Shown here: in pieces, positions 1 through 7,163 of the stretch
Layout: the number at the start of each line of letters is the position of its first letter
Numbering within the stretch: position 1 is the first letter of the stretch
Source of the DNA: Tangfeifania sp.
Lineage (GTDB): Bacteria; Bacteroidota; Bacteroidia; Bacteroidales; Prolixibacteraceae
NCBI GenBank assembly: GCA_018400515.1
Contig: JAGYMR010000009.1
Span: 1-28,064, forward strand
Direction of reading: 5' to 3'
DNA: 28,064 nucleotides
The notes under the pieces: generated by a model
What the model was told of the DNA's origin: nothing
The model's input: the letters and a program-made list of their open reading frames with translations, nothing else
Database searches by the model: none
Made by a program: the position numbers and the translations under genes

Positions 1-35
1 CAAACCGGTGGTTTCAGCCACTCACCCACCTCACC
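1..35 (-). tRNA. tRNA-Ser, 5' half, cut by window edge (probable GCT anticodon)
   Basis: Read on the minus strand from base 35 down, the sequence gives a 7-nt acceptor strand (GGTGAGG), TG, a D arm with stem GGT/ACC around GAGTGGCTGAA, an A at position 26, the anticodon-stem strand CCGGT, then TTG. The GAGTGGCTGAA D loop is typical of serine tRNAs. The window ends on the first anticodon base, a G. GCT fits better than GGA because the loop begins TT, but the rest of the gene, including the long variable arm, is outside the window. This is recognition by eye, with no covariance model behind it. Confidence 0.75.
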
Positions 36-111
36 GTTGAAGTTTGAAAGTCACCAAAATAGCGGCATCCGGAACACCGGAAGCCTTCTTATTTCAGCCT
101 TGAAAAGAACG

Positions 112-133
112 CCGGGTTTCGCCCGGTTTTTTT
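112..133 (+). terminator. Rho-independent terminator-like hairpin
   Basis: CCGGG (112-116) pairs with CCCGG (122-126) across a TTTCG loop, and seven T follow on the plus strand. No plus-strand gene precedes it in the window, because the tRNA at 1-35 is on the other strand. It could end a short plus-strand RNA that starts after base 35. That stretch holds another hairpin at 64-85: GGC, a mismatch, TCCGG, an AACA loop, CCGGA, a mismatch, GCC. On the minus strand the same stem is followed by a weaker CGTTCTTTTC, so it might also stop transcription from the patatin gene. Confidence 0.6.
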
Positions 134-430
134 CGTGCGTGCAAATGTAATCATTGTTTTTCCTTTCGCAAAAAAAATTTTTACTCCTTTTTTATCCTTA
201 TTGCTGCTGCCTGATGTCTTTGCTGGCCCGGATCTTTCACTGAGGTTACGGATTCGCAATCCGGGGTGCCTGTTTTTGGAGCAGATCAGCAACCCGCTTT
301 TGCTGACGGCTGTCTGCCGGTGCTGCGAACCCGGATTTCCCTTGCTGGCCTGGATTCCCTTGCTGAACCGGCTTTCTCCTGCTAACCCTGATGCAATCCG
401 GAGCCGTTTTTATCCGGGGCAACTTTTTTA
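134..430. other. Intergenic stretch with no recognised gene
   Basis: This stretch lies between the hairpin and the stop codon of the patatin-like gene. A plus-strand open frame crosses it and runs into the patatin gene, but its product is rich in Leu, Arg and Cys without any recognisable domain, and I treat it as chance. A single ATGTAAT at 145-151 has no 11-bp partner. I see no RNA gene or repeat here. Confidence 0.5.
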
Positions 431-1195
431 TCAGTCCCCTGGAACCTGCGAAGGTATTGCCTTTTTCACCGCCTTGTACCCCAGTTCAAAAAGCGCTTCC
501 GCATGCGAGAGGGTCAGGATATCGTATTTGTCAATGCCCTCCGGTTCAATAAAGTAGGTAGCCAGGGGGTGCACCTGGGGCATGTTGGCATTCACGCTCA
601 TGTAGAAAGTGCGCGTAGCCACCTGGATGAGGTTTTTGAATTTTTCCCGCGGGTTCAGCGGGCTGATGTTAACAACAATGATCCGTTCGCAATCGTTTTT
701 GATGGGTTCAACGGGAATGTTGTCGATCAGTCCCCCGTCCACGTAAGATTCGCCGTCCATCTCCACCGGAGAAAAGAGCACAGGGATCGAGGAGGAGGCC
801 AGAACGGTTTTATCGAGCGGTCCCGTGTTCCGGTATTCCACCGATCCTTTCTGCAGGTTGGCAACGGCAATAAAAAGGGGGAGGGGCAGCTCCTCGATAT
901 TTTTATACGTTATTTCATCCCTGATCAGTTCCCGGAGTCCGTCAAGTTTCAGCAACCCGTCCACCGGAAAATGAATTTTGGTCAGCTTAAAAAAGGAACG
1001 GCGCTGCAACAGTTTCATGGTGGCTTCGGGCGATTTTCCCGAAGCAATGAAGGAGCCGGCAATGGCCCCGGCACTCACCCCGGATATCACATCCGGCCGG
1101 ATCCCTTTTTCCTGCAGCGCCGCCATCACCCCCAGGTGGGCAAAACCCCGGGCACCACCCCCGCTGAGTACCAATCCTGTTTTATACCGTTTCAT
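431..1195 (-). CDS. Patatin-like phospholipase (RssA-type)
   Basis: The product is a 254-residue cytoplasmic serine lipid acyl-hydrolase of the patatin family. Three family hallmarks are visible: the glycine-rich oxyanion loop SGGGARG at residues 11-17, the nucleophile elbow GVSAG at 39-43 with catalytic Ser41, and the DGG motif at 153-155 supplying the catalytic Asp. No signal peptide or C-terminal outer-membrane barrel is present, so this is the short soluble RssA/YlbK-like form and not the long secreted PlpD-like form. The true substrate of this subfamily is unclear; it could be a phospholipid, a lysophospholipid or another acyl ester. It lies 134 bp after the aminotransferase gene on the same strand and may or may not share its transcript. 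The ATG at 1195 puts the glycine-rich loop at the usual distance from the N terminus. Confidence 0.9.
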   Translation of the reverse strand: MKRYKTGLVLSGGGARGFAHLGVMAALQEKGIRPDVISGVSAGAIAGSFIASGKSPEATMKLLQRRSFFKLTKIHFPVDGLLKLDGLRELIRDEITYKNIEELPLPLFIAVANLQKGSVEYRNTGPLDKTVLASSSIPVLFSPVEMDGESYVDGGLIDNIPVEPIKNDCERIIVVNISPLNPREKFKNLIQVATRTFYMSVNANMPQVHPLATYFIEPEGIDKYDILTLSHAEALFELGYKAVKKAIPSQVPGD

Positions 1196-1329
1196 GTGAA
1201 TGCAATTGATTTAACCATTTATTCTCTTTTGTGCGGGTACCGCTTGTGCGGGCACCTGAAAAATTTAACGTCCTCCTTCCCGGGGGGCTCTGAAAAAATT
1301 TTTCTGATGGATCTGTTGTTTTTTGTTTG

Positions 1330-2808
1330 TTACAAAGAAAACCAATTTCTCAGTTGGTCCGCCTTCCCCGCATCCTTTTTATGCCTGAAGATATTTTTAT
1401 GGATGTCGTAATCGTACTGCTTTTCATAATCCCCGGTGTTTTCCACAATATCCTTCAGTCCCGCAATCATCAGGTCGATATCGTTGTCTGTCATTACGGG
1501 GTGCAGCGACCAGCGCACCCAGCCCGGTTTTTCCGAAAGATCGCCATGGTTGATTTTGTCGGTAATTTCCTGTGATTTCTCCCGGGTCACTTTCAGCATG
1601 TAATGTCCGTAGGTGCCGGCACAGGCGCAACCGCCGCGGGTCTGGATTCCGTATTGGTCATTCAGCACCTGTACAATCAGGTTGTAATGGATCCCTTCGA
1701 TGTAGAAGGAGATCACCCCCAGCCGGTCGCGCACGTTATCGGCCAGGATTTTCATGCCGGGAATGGTATCGAGCCCCTTAAAAGCCCGGGCAAGCAGCTC
1801 CTCCTCCCGTTTCCGGATATTTTCAATCCCCATTTGGTCTTTCAGTTCGAAGGCCAGGGCGGCTCTGACCGACTGCAGGAATCCCGGCGTTCCCCCGTCC
1901 TCGCGGGCTTCAATATCATCCACGTATTTGTATTTTCCCCAGGGATTGGTCCAGTCCACTGTTCCGCCTCCCGGATTGTCGGGCACTTCATTTTTATACA
2001 TCGAGGCATCAAAAATCAGCACTCCCGGTGCTCCCGGTCCCCCGAGGAATTTATGCGGCGAGAACATCACCGCATCGAGTTTCTCCTTCGGATCTGCCGG
2101 GTGCATATTGATCGCATCGTAGGGCGCAGATGCGGCAAAATCGATGAAACAGACCCCTCCGTATTCATGCATGATCCGGGCCAGTGCTTTATAGGGGGGG
2201 CGCACGCCGGTCACATTCGAACAGGCCGTGAAGGAACCGATCTTGAATGTCCGGTCACAATACCGGTCCAGGGCTTTGCGGAGGTTTTCCGGATCGACCA
2301 ACAATCCTTCCCCGGGTTCGACCATAACCACATCGGCATTGGTTTCGTACCAGGATGTCTGGTTGGAGTGATGCTCCATGTGGGTGATAAAGACCACCGG
2401 CCGTTCGCGTTCGGAAAGGCATTTCCGGTGGGCCCGCTTTCCGCAGTATTTCAAACCCAGGATGCGCTGGAATTTGTTGATCACGGCCGTCATGCCGAAA
2501 CCTGCCGTGATAATGATATCTTCCGGGCCGGCATTCACATGTTTCTTGATGATCTCGTGCGAACGGTGGTACGCTTCGGTCATCAGCAGCCCGGTTTCAC
2601 TGGTTTCGGTGTGTGTATTCCCCACAAAAGGTCCCAGTGAATGGCTTATTTTCTCCTCAATGGGACCGTACAACCTTCCGCTGGCAATCCAGTCGGCATA
2701 GACCAGTTTCCGGATGCCAAAGGGCGTCTCAAATTTCTGGTTGTGGCCGATAATGTGCTTTCGGAATTGGCTGAAGTGTTCTTCCAGTTGATTCATAATA
2801 GCGCTCAT
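1330..2808 (-). CDS. Class V aminotransferase / cysteine desulfurase-like PLP enzyme
   Basis: The product is a 492-residue pyridoxal-phosphate enzyme of fold type I. The cofactor-binding lysine is in SPHKFLGG (Lys253), the ring-stacking region is HMEHHSN at 143-149, and the cofactor-nitrogen Asp is in FIDFAAS (Asp223). A late GGCACAG at 392-398 contains Cys394 and Cys396, near the position where SufS/NifS enzymes carry the catalytic cysteine. It is longer than SufS (about 410 residues), with extra sequence at both ends, and no other Suf or Isc genes are nearby, so I would not call it a housekeeping cysteine desulfurase. A cysteine lyase, a selenocysteine lyase or another class V activity is possible. 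An alternative ATG four codons in (2796) is equally credible. The gene is divergent from htpG. Confidence 0.85.
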   Translation of the reverse strand: MSAIMNQLEEHFSQFRKHIIGHNQKFETPFGIRKLVYADWIASGRLYGPIEEKISHSLGPFVGNTHTETSETGLLMTEAYHRSHEIIKKHVNAGPEDIIITAGFGMTAVINKFQRILGLKYCGKRAHRKCLSERERPVVFITHMEHHSNQTSWYETNADVVMVEPGEGLLVDPENLRKALDRYCDRTFKIGSFTACSNVTGVRPPYKALARIMHEYGGVCFIDFAASAPYDAINMHPADPKEKLDAVMFSPHKFLGGPGAPGVLIFDASMYKNEVPDNPGGGTVDWTNPWGKYKYVDDIEAREDGGTPGFLQSVRAALAFELKDQMGIENIRKREEELLARAFKGLDTIPGMKILADNVRDRLGVISFYIEGIHYNLIVQVLNDQYGIQTRGGCACAGTYGHYMLKVTREKSQEITDKINHGDLSEKPGWVRWSLHPVMTDNDIDLMIAGLKDIVENTGDYEKQYDYDIHKNIFRHKKDAGKADQLRNWFSL

Positions 2809-2937
2809 TTTCCGCTTCCAAAATAAGCAACTTTCCTTAAAAAAACGTAGCCAAAAATCAAATCTCCGTCAAAAATGGCCGGACCGGCTGCATTGCCGTG
2901 ACAATTCGTCATAAAAACCGGTTGGCATGCGGTTTGA

Positions 2938-2971
2938 TTTGAGGCAGCGCAGGAATAAAAGTCTAAATTTA
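2938..2971 (+). promoter_or_regulatory. Candidate htpG promoter (Bacteroidota type)
   Basis: TTTG at 2938-2941 and TAAATTTA at 2964-2971 resemble the Bacteroidota -33 (TTTG) and -7 (TAnnTTTG) elements with 22 bp between them; the -7 box misses only the last G. It ends 12 bp before the htpG start codon, which implies a very short leader. No heat-shock-type CIRCE repeat is visible. Confidence 0.35.
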
Positions 2972-2983
2972 AACGTTAAAAAT

Positions 2984-5038
2984 ATGCAAAAAGGAAAAAT
3001 TGGCGTAACCAGTGAAAATCTTTTCCCCATTATTAAGAAATTTCTCTATTCCGATCACGACATTTTTTTGCGGGAAATCATTTCCAACGCGGTGGACGCC
3101 ACCCAGAAATTAAAAACGCTGGCATCGAAAGATGCGTATAAAGGCGACGTAACCGATCTGAAAGTGCGTGTCAGCCTCGACAAGGATGCAAAAACCATCA
3201 CCGTGTCGGACAACGGCATCGGGATGACGGCCCAAGAGATTGAAAAATACATCAATGAGATTGCATTTTCGGGTGCCAATGATTTTCTTGAAAAACACAA
3301 GGACGATGCCAATGCGATCATCGGGCACTTCGGCCTTGGATTTTACAGCGCTTTCATGGTGTCGGATGAGGTGGATATCATCACCAAATCCTATCAGGCG
3401 GATGCGCCTGCTGCCAAATGGACCTGTCAGGGAACACCCGAATTTACCCTGGAGGAGACGGAAAAAGCAGAGGTGGGAACCGACATTGTGATGCACATCA
3501 ACAGCGATTCGGAGGAGTTTCTCGATGAAAACAAGATCAATGAGATCCTGCAGAAATACTGCAAATTTTTACCTGTTCCGGTAATTTTCGGAAAGAAAAA
3601 AGAGTGGAAAGACGGTAAAGAGGTGGAAACCGGCGAGGATAACCAGATCAATGATACCGAACCGGCATGGACAAAAATGCCGGCCGACCTGAAGGAGGAG
3701 GATTATAAAAATTTCTACCATCAGCTTTACCCCATGGCGGAAGATCCCCTTTTCAACATTCACCTCAATGTGGATTATCCTTTCAACCTGACCGGGATTC
3801 TTTACTTCCCGAAAATTAAGAGCAATTTTGAAGTCCAGAAGAATAAGATCCAGCTTTTCAGTAACCAGGTGTTTGTCACTGATTCGGTTGAGGGGATTGT
3901 ACCTGAATTTTTGACATTGCTACACGGGGTACTCGATTCGCCCGACATTCCGCTGAATGTTTCGCGTTCGTATCTTCAAAGCGATTCCAACGTCAAAAAG
4001 ATCAGCAACCATATCACCAAAAAGGTGGCCGACCGGCTGAATGAGCTGTTTAAAGAGGGCCGCGAAGATTTTGAAAAGAAGTGGGATGATCTGAAAATTT
4101 TTATTGAGTACGGCATGCTGACCGATGACAAGTTTTATGACCGTGCCATGAAATTTTTCCTGTTTAAGAATACCGAAGGGAAGTATTTCACTTTTGATGA
4201 ATATGAGAAACTGATCAAGGAGAACCAGACCGATAAGGACAACAAAGTGGTTCACCTGTATACCACCAATCAGGAAGAGCAGTTCACCTTTGTTGAAGAT
4301 GCGCGCAATAAAGGGTACGATGTATTGATACTCGACGATGTACTTGCCCCGCACCTCATCAACCGGTTTGAACAGAAGCAGTCCGATGTCCAGTTCGTGA
4401 GGGTCGATTCCGATGTCCCGGAAAACCTGATCAAAAAAGACGACACCACCAAAGAGGAGTTCACCTGGGAGCAGAAGCAGGAGTTATCGCCGGTTTTCCA
4501 GGCAGTTGTTCCGGAAAACAATGATCACACTTTCATCGTTGATTTTCAGGATCTGGGTGCCGATGCCAATCCCATGGTCATCACCCGCAGCGAGTTTATG
4601 CGCCGCATGAAGGATATGAGTGCCGCCCAGGGAGGCATGAGTTTTTATGGTGATATGCCCGATAGTTTAAACCTGGTGGTGAATACCGCTCACCCGTTGG
4701 TGAAAAAAGTGCTCGATGCCAAAGATAAAAAACTGGGCAGCACGCTCGAAACGATGAACGCGGAGATCTCAGCGAAAAAGGAGGAAGTGGAAAAGCTGGA
4801 GAAAGCCAAAGAAGGCAAGAAAGAGGAGGAGGTACCCCAGGCCGATAAGGATAAGCTGGAAGCTGCCAACAACGAACTGGCGAAACTCGAGGAGAAGAAA
4901 CGCGCGCAGCTCACCGATTTCGGCAGGAAAAACAAGCTGGCCAAACAGATGGCTGATCTGGCCCTGCTCGCAAACGGCATGCTGAAAGGCGCTGATCTCG
5001 ATAAGTTTGTCCGCCGCAGTGTGGATATGATAAAATAA
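2984..5038 (+). CDS. htpG: Molecular chaperone HtpG (Hsp90)
   Basis: The product is a 684-residue ATP-dependent cytoplasmic chaperone of the Hsp90 family. The N-terminal ATPase domain shows the REIISNAVDA helix with the ATP-contacting Asn, the DNGIGM motif and GHFGLGFYSAFMV. The middle domain carries the conserved NVSRSYLQ catalytic-loop region. The C-terminal part includes a Lys/Glu-rich, probably coiled-coil stretch of roughly 60 residues before the final dimerisation helices, as seen in Bacteroidota HtpG. I chose the ATG at 2984 (MQKGKIGVTSEN) because homologues begin there; the same frame is open 19 codons further upstream, but those residues look like leader DNA. The gene is monocistronic, bounded by the promoter upstream and the terminator at 5068-5098. 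Confidence 0.97.
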   Translation: MQKGKIGVTSENLFPIIKKFLYSDHDIFLREIISNAVDATQKLKTLASKDAYKGDVTDLKVRVSLDKDAKTITVSDNGIGMTAQEIEKYINEIAFSGANDFLEKHKDDANAIIGHFGLGFYSAFMVSDEVDIITKSYQADAPAAKWTCQGTPEFTLEETEKAEVGTDIVMHINSDSEEFLDENKINEILQKYCKFLPVPVIFGKKKEWKDGKEVETGEDNQINDTEPAWTKMPADLKEEDYKNFYHQLYPMAEDPLFNIHLNVDYPFNLTGILYFPKIKSNFEVQKNKIQLFSNQVFVTDSVEGIVPEFLTLLHGVLDSPDIPLNVSRSYLQSDSNVKKISNHITKKVADRLNELFKEGREDFEKKWDDLKIFIEYGMLTDDKFYDRAMKFFLFKNTEGKYFTFDEYEKLIKENQTDKDNKVVHLYTTNQEEQFTFVEDARNKGYDVLILDDVLAPHLINRFEQKQSDVQFVRVDSDVPENLIKKDDTTKEEFTWEQKQELSPVFQAVVPENNDHTFIVDFQDLGADANPMVITRSEFMRRMKDMSAAQGGMSFYGDMPDSLNLVVNTAHPLVKKVLDAKDKKLGSTLETMNAEISAKKEEVEKLEKAKEGKKEEEVPQADKDKLEAANNELAKLEEKKRAQLTDFGRKNKLAKQMADLALLANGMLKGADLDKFVRRSVDMIK

Positions 5039-5067
5039 TAACCGGAAGGAAACCGCCATAAATCGTG

Positions 5068-5098
5068 CGGGGGGTGAACCACCCCCCGTTTTTATTTT
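5068..5098 (+). terminator. Rho-independent terminator of htpG
   Basis: CGGGGGGTG (5068-5076) pairs perfectly with CACCCCCCG (5080-5088) across an AAC loop, and TTTTTATTTT follows. It lies 30 bp after the htpG stop codon. Its T-tract overlaps the stop codon of the convergent dehydrogenase-like gene. Confidence 0.92.
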
Positions 5099-6300
5099 CC
5101 TTCGGCAAAGTCCTGCAGGTAGGAAAAGGGCCCGGTCAGTTCTCCCCCGGTTGTAACTGTTGCCCGTTGTATGATCCCCTCCGGATCCGTGCCAGCGAGT
5201 CCCGGAAAGACTTTGTCGATCAGGTGGCGTCCAAAATCCTCCGAGGCATCCCGGGGCAGTTCGTTGGGCAGGTTGTCCACGGCCTGAACCGTAATGTTTT
5301 CCGGAGAGGCAAACGGGGGTTCGGTCTTTCCGGTGGCCGGATTGAAATCGTAAAATGGCTCGGCGATGGTCGCGGCTTTTTTGGTGGAGGGGATCGACCC
5401 GTCAATATCGCAGGTAATATCGGAAATGAGTGCGATACGGAAATCTTTCCGGCGCATGTTATCTTCCTTGAAGAGCACCGGGGCGTAGGGATCCCAGTAG
5501 GCAGCGGCAATAAGCAGGTCGGTGGACCGGGCATAGGGGAGGAAGGTATTTCTGTACATCTCCGGATGGTTGAAAAAGTGTTTGGAATCAAAGGGGCTTC
5601 CGTCTTTCCGGGCGACGTAATGGCGAGGGGTAAGCTGCGTAAAAACAGCCTCGCCAGGCATTTCCGTTGCTAAATATTCCTCCGGGGTCAGTTGTTTTAT
5701 TTTCAGATGGTTCAGTATCTCCAGGCTTCCCTGTGCCACCCTTCCCGCGCCGGTGACGGCCACCTTCACGGGGGGCAGTTGAATGCCCTCCACCCGCGAA
5801 AAGAGTTCGCTCAGGTTTTCGCACTGATGGGCCGGTTTTAAATGAAAGTGATTGTTCCGGAGTCCGAAGGCCCGCAGCCCGCTGTACGCACCCACCAATC
5901 CGGCAAAACGCCCGAATCCGATGAGCCGCTTTCCGGTGTTGTCCGTCAGCACCTCGTAATCGATCAGGCGGATTTTTTCCCGGAGAATGGTTTGGAGCAG
6001 TTGCCGGTTGTAAGCCTGTTTTTTGATTGTATGGGAGAAGAAAAGGTAGGTTTTCCCGGGGATCAGCTCCCGGACCGGCACCTCTTTGATTCCCAGCAAC
6101 ACATCGCAACTGCTCATATCCTCCTGCACGGTTATCCCTGCTTTTTGATAGTCGTTGTCGCTGAAACAACGGACGTTGCTCGTTTGCACCACCACCTCAA
6201 CCCCCGGAAAATTCTGCTGCACCTCTGAACACTGGTTCGGCGTGAGCGGCACCCGGTTGTCCGGTGGATTTTTTCCCTCTCTGATGATTCCCAGTTTCAT
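5092..6300 (-). CDS. Saccharopine/alanine dehydrogenase-like oxidoreductase (LOR/SDH type)
   Basis: The product is a 402-residue NAD(P)-dependent oxidoreductase with the alanine dehydrogenase/transhydrogenase N-terminal fold. The N terminus has the family pattern of an early IIREGK followed by RVPLTP (16-21), and a Rossmann dinucleotide loop TGAGRVAQG lies at 183-191. The later ISDITCDIDGS segment resembles the substrate region of lysine-forming saccharopine dehydrogenases and the lysine-ketoglutarate reductase half of bifunctional LKR/SDH. Lysine or another amino-acid metabolism is therefore likely, but the exact substrate cannot be read from sequence. The gene converges on htpG and stands alone on its strand. 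Its start is preceded by an unusually long, AT-rich 5' region with a Pho-box-like array about 290 bp upstream. Confidence 0.82.
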   Translation of the reverse strand: MKLGIIREGKNPPDNRVPLTPNQCSEVQQNFPGVEVVVQTSNVRCFSDNDYQKAGITVQEDMSSCDVLLGIKEVPVRELIPGKTYLFFSHTIKKQAYNRQLLQTILREKIRLIDYEVLTDNTGKRLIGFGRFAGLVGAYSGLRAFGLRNNHFHLKPAHQCENLSELFSRVEGIQLPPVKVAVTGAGRVAQGSLEILNHLKIKQLTPEEYLATEMPGEAVFTQLTPRHYVARKDGSPFDSKHFFNHPEMYRNTFLPYARSTDLLIAAAYWDPYAPVLFKEDNMRRKDFRIALISDITCDIDGSIPSTKKAATIAEPFYDFNPATGKTEPPFASPENITVQAVDNLPNELPRDASEDFGRHLIDKVFPGLAGTDPEGIIQRATVTTGGELTGPFSYLQDFAEGK

Positions 6301-6586
6301 TCGAATAAAATTAAATTTAATAATTGCATTTCAGTCAAGTATATATTTCTAACATCATTTTTCACGGGGCCCATGGAACTCGCATGAAATTTTATTCATT
6401 ACCTTTTGTGATGTTTGCATCATGCTCGTTTCATTCGAATATAAGATTAAATGGTTCTTTATCAGATAAATATGATTTTTGTCATTCTTTTACTATGGGT
6501 TCTCCGGGCCGGCATGCATTACTAAAACATCTGTTTTTGCCCGTTTTATTACCCGTTTATAAACAATGTAAAAATAGGGGAGTGCT
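6301..6586 (-). other. Non-coding stretch downstream of a Pho-like array (possible sRNA or long leader)
   Basis: About 290 AT-rich bases separate the start of the dehydrogenase gene from the array at 6587-6626. On the minus strand a TATTTTTA (6576-6569) sits 10 bp beyond the last array unit, where a -10 element of a PhoB-dependent promoter would lie. Transcription from there would cross this stretch toward 6300. Minus-strand reading frames here are at most about 22 codons and look random. I see no convincing intrinsic terminator, so a long leader for the dehydrogenase gene is as likely as a separate small RNA. Confidence 0.35.
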
Positions 6587-6626
6587 GTTAAAGGAGAATT
6601 ACACAAATATTACACTTTGATTACAT
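6587..6626 (-). promoter_or_regulatory. Pho-box-like array: four tandem 11-bp direct repeats
   Basis: On the minus strand the 7-mers ATGTAAT (6626-6620), GTGTAAT (6615-6609), GTGTAAT (6604-6598) and CTTTAAC (6593-6587) repeat with an exact 11-bp period and 4-bp spacers. The E. coli PhoB box uses the same design, CTGTCAT plus a 4-bp AT-rich spacer; the units here match its TGT-AT core. The array overlaps the stop codon of the MORN-repeat gene. A similar array precedes the lipoprotein/TonB-receptor operon, and two phoB-like regulators are encoded nearby. Binding has not been shown; the regulator assignment is inference. Confidence 0.6.
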
Positions 6627-7097
6627 TTCGGGTTCGTACGTTCGCCGGCTCAGGACTTTACCTTTGCCATCGTATTTTTTCCATGTTCCCGATTTCTTTC
6701 CGTTTTTATAGGTAAGCTCATACAGCAGTCCGCCCTCATCGTTCCAGATTTTCCATTTGCCGTGTTTCCTGCCGTTTTTGTAACGGGCAACCGAAATTTT
6801 GGTGTTGTTTTTATTATAAATGACCCATTTCCCGTGCATGGCGTTGTTCTTGTAGGAACGGATTTCTTTCAAATCTCCGTTGGAGAAGTAGAACTTGACT
6901 TTTCCATGTTTTTTCCCCTCCCGGATGTTCATTTCCATTTTTAATGCGCCACTTTCATGGAAGGTCGTATATGTTCCGGTGAAAAGCTCACTGTTCTGGT
7001 AATAAAAGCCGTTCTTTTCCTTCAACTCCTGGCTGGCGGCGTTAAAGCCTGATAAAAGCAGGACGATCATTCCTGTGATCAATAAAAATTTTCTCAT
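6621..7097 (-). CDS. Secreted MORN-repeat / YwqK-family protein
   Basis: The product has 158 residues from the ATG at 7097. An N-terminal signal peptide (MRKFLLITGMIVLLLSGFNA) ends near AASQ. Then come tandem repeats of about 20-23 residues built on a G-x-W/F-x-x-Y/F plan, for example HGKVKFYF, HGKWVIYN, HGKWKIWN and SGTWKKYD. This is the MORN-like repeat seen in proteins annotated as YwqK-family antitoxins, a name that says little about function. I chose the internal ATG because the longer frame starts at a TTG and would bury the signal peptide. It follows the TonB-receptor gene by 66 bp on the same strand and probably ends that operon. A periplasmic or surface accessory role is plausible but unproven. 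Confidence 0.8.
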   Translation of the reverse strand: MRKFLLITGMIVLLLSGFNAASQELKEKNGFYYQNSELFTGTYTTFHESGALKMEMNIREGKKHGKVKFYFSNGDLKEIRSYKNNAMHGKWVIYNKNNTKISVARYKNGRKHGKWKIWNDEGGLLYELTYKNGKKSGTWKKYDGKGKVLSRRTYEPEM

Positions 7098-7163
7098 TGT
7101 TAATGAATTTGATGCTTGCAAAATAGTTGAAATTTTAAATATTGTCCCCAATCGCGCTGAAAA

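Noticed and set aside
135..557. Plus-strand frame with a hydrophobic start that could look like a signal peptide
   Set aside because: The remainder is low in structure, overlaps the patatin gene on the other strand, and no promoter or terminator fits it.
503..1411. Long plus-strand open frame of about 300 codons
   Set aside because: It is antisense to the patatin-like gene, has no recognisable domain, and its length follows from codon bias on the other strand.
1603..2640. Plus-strand open frame of 345 codons
   Set aside because: It is fully antisense to the class V aminotransferase, which has all its catalytic motifs; the product is His/Gly/Arg-rich without domains.
6324..6620. Plus-strand frame of 98 codons in the gap before the MORN gene
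   Set aside because: The composition is that of AT-rich non-coding DNA, there is no domain, and it ends in the 11-bp repeat array.
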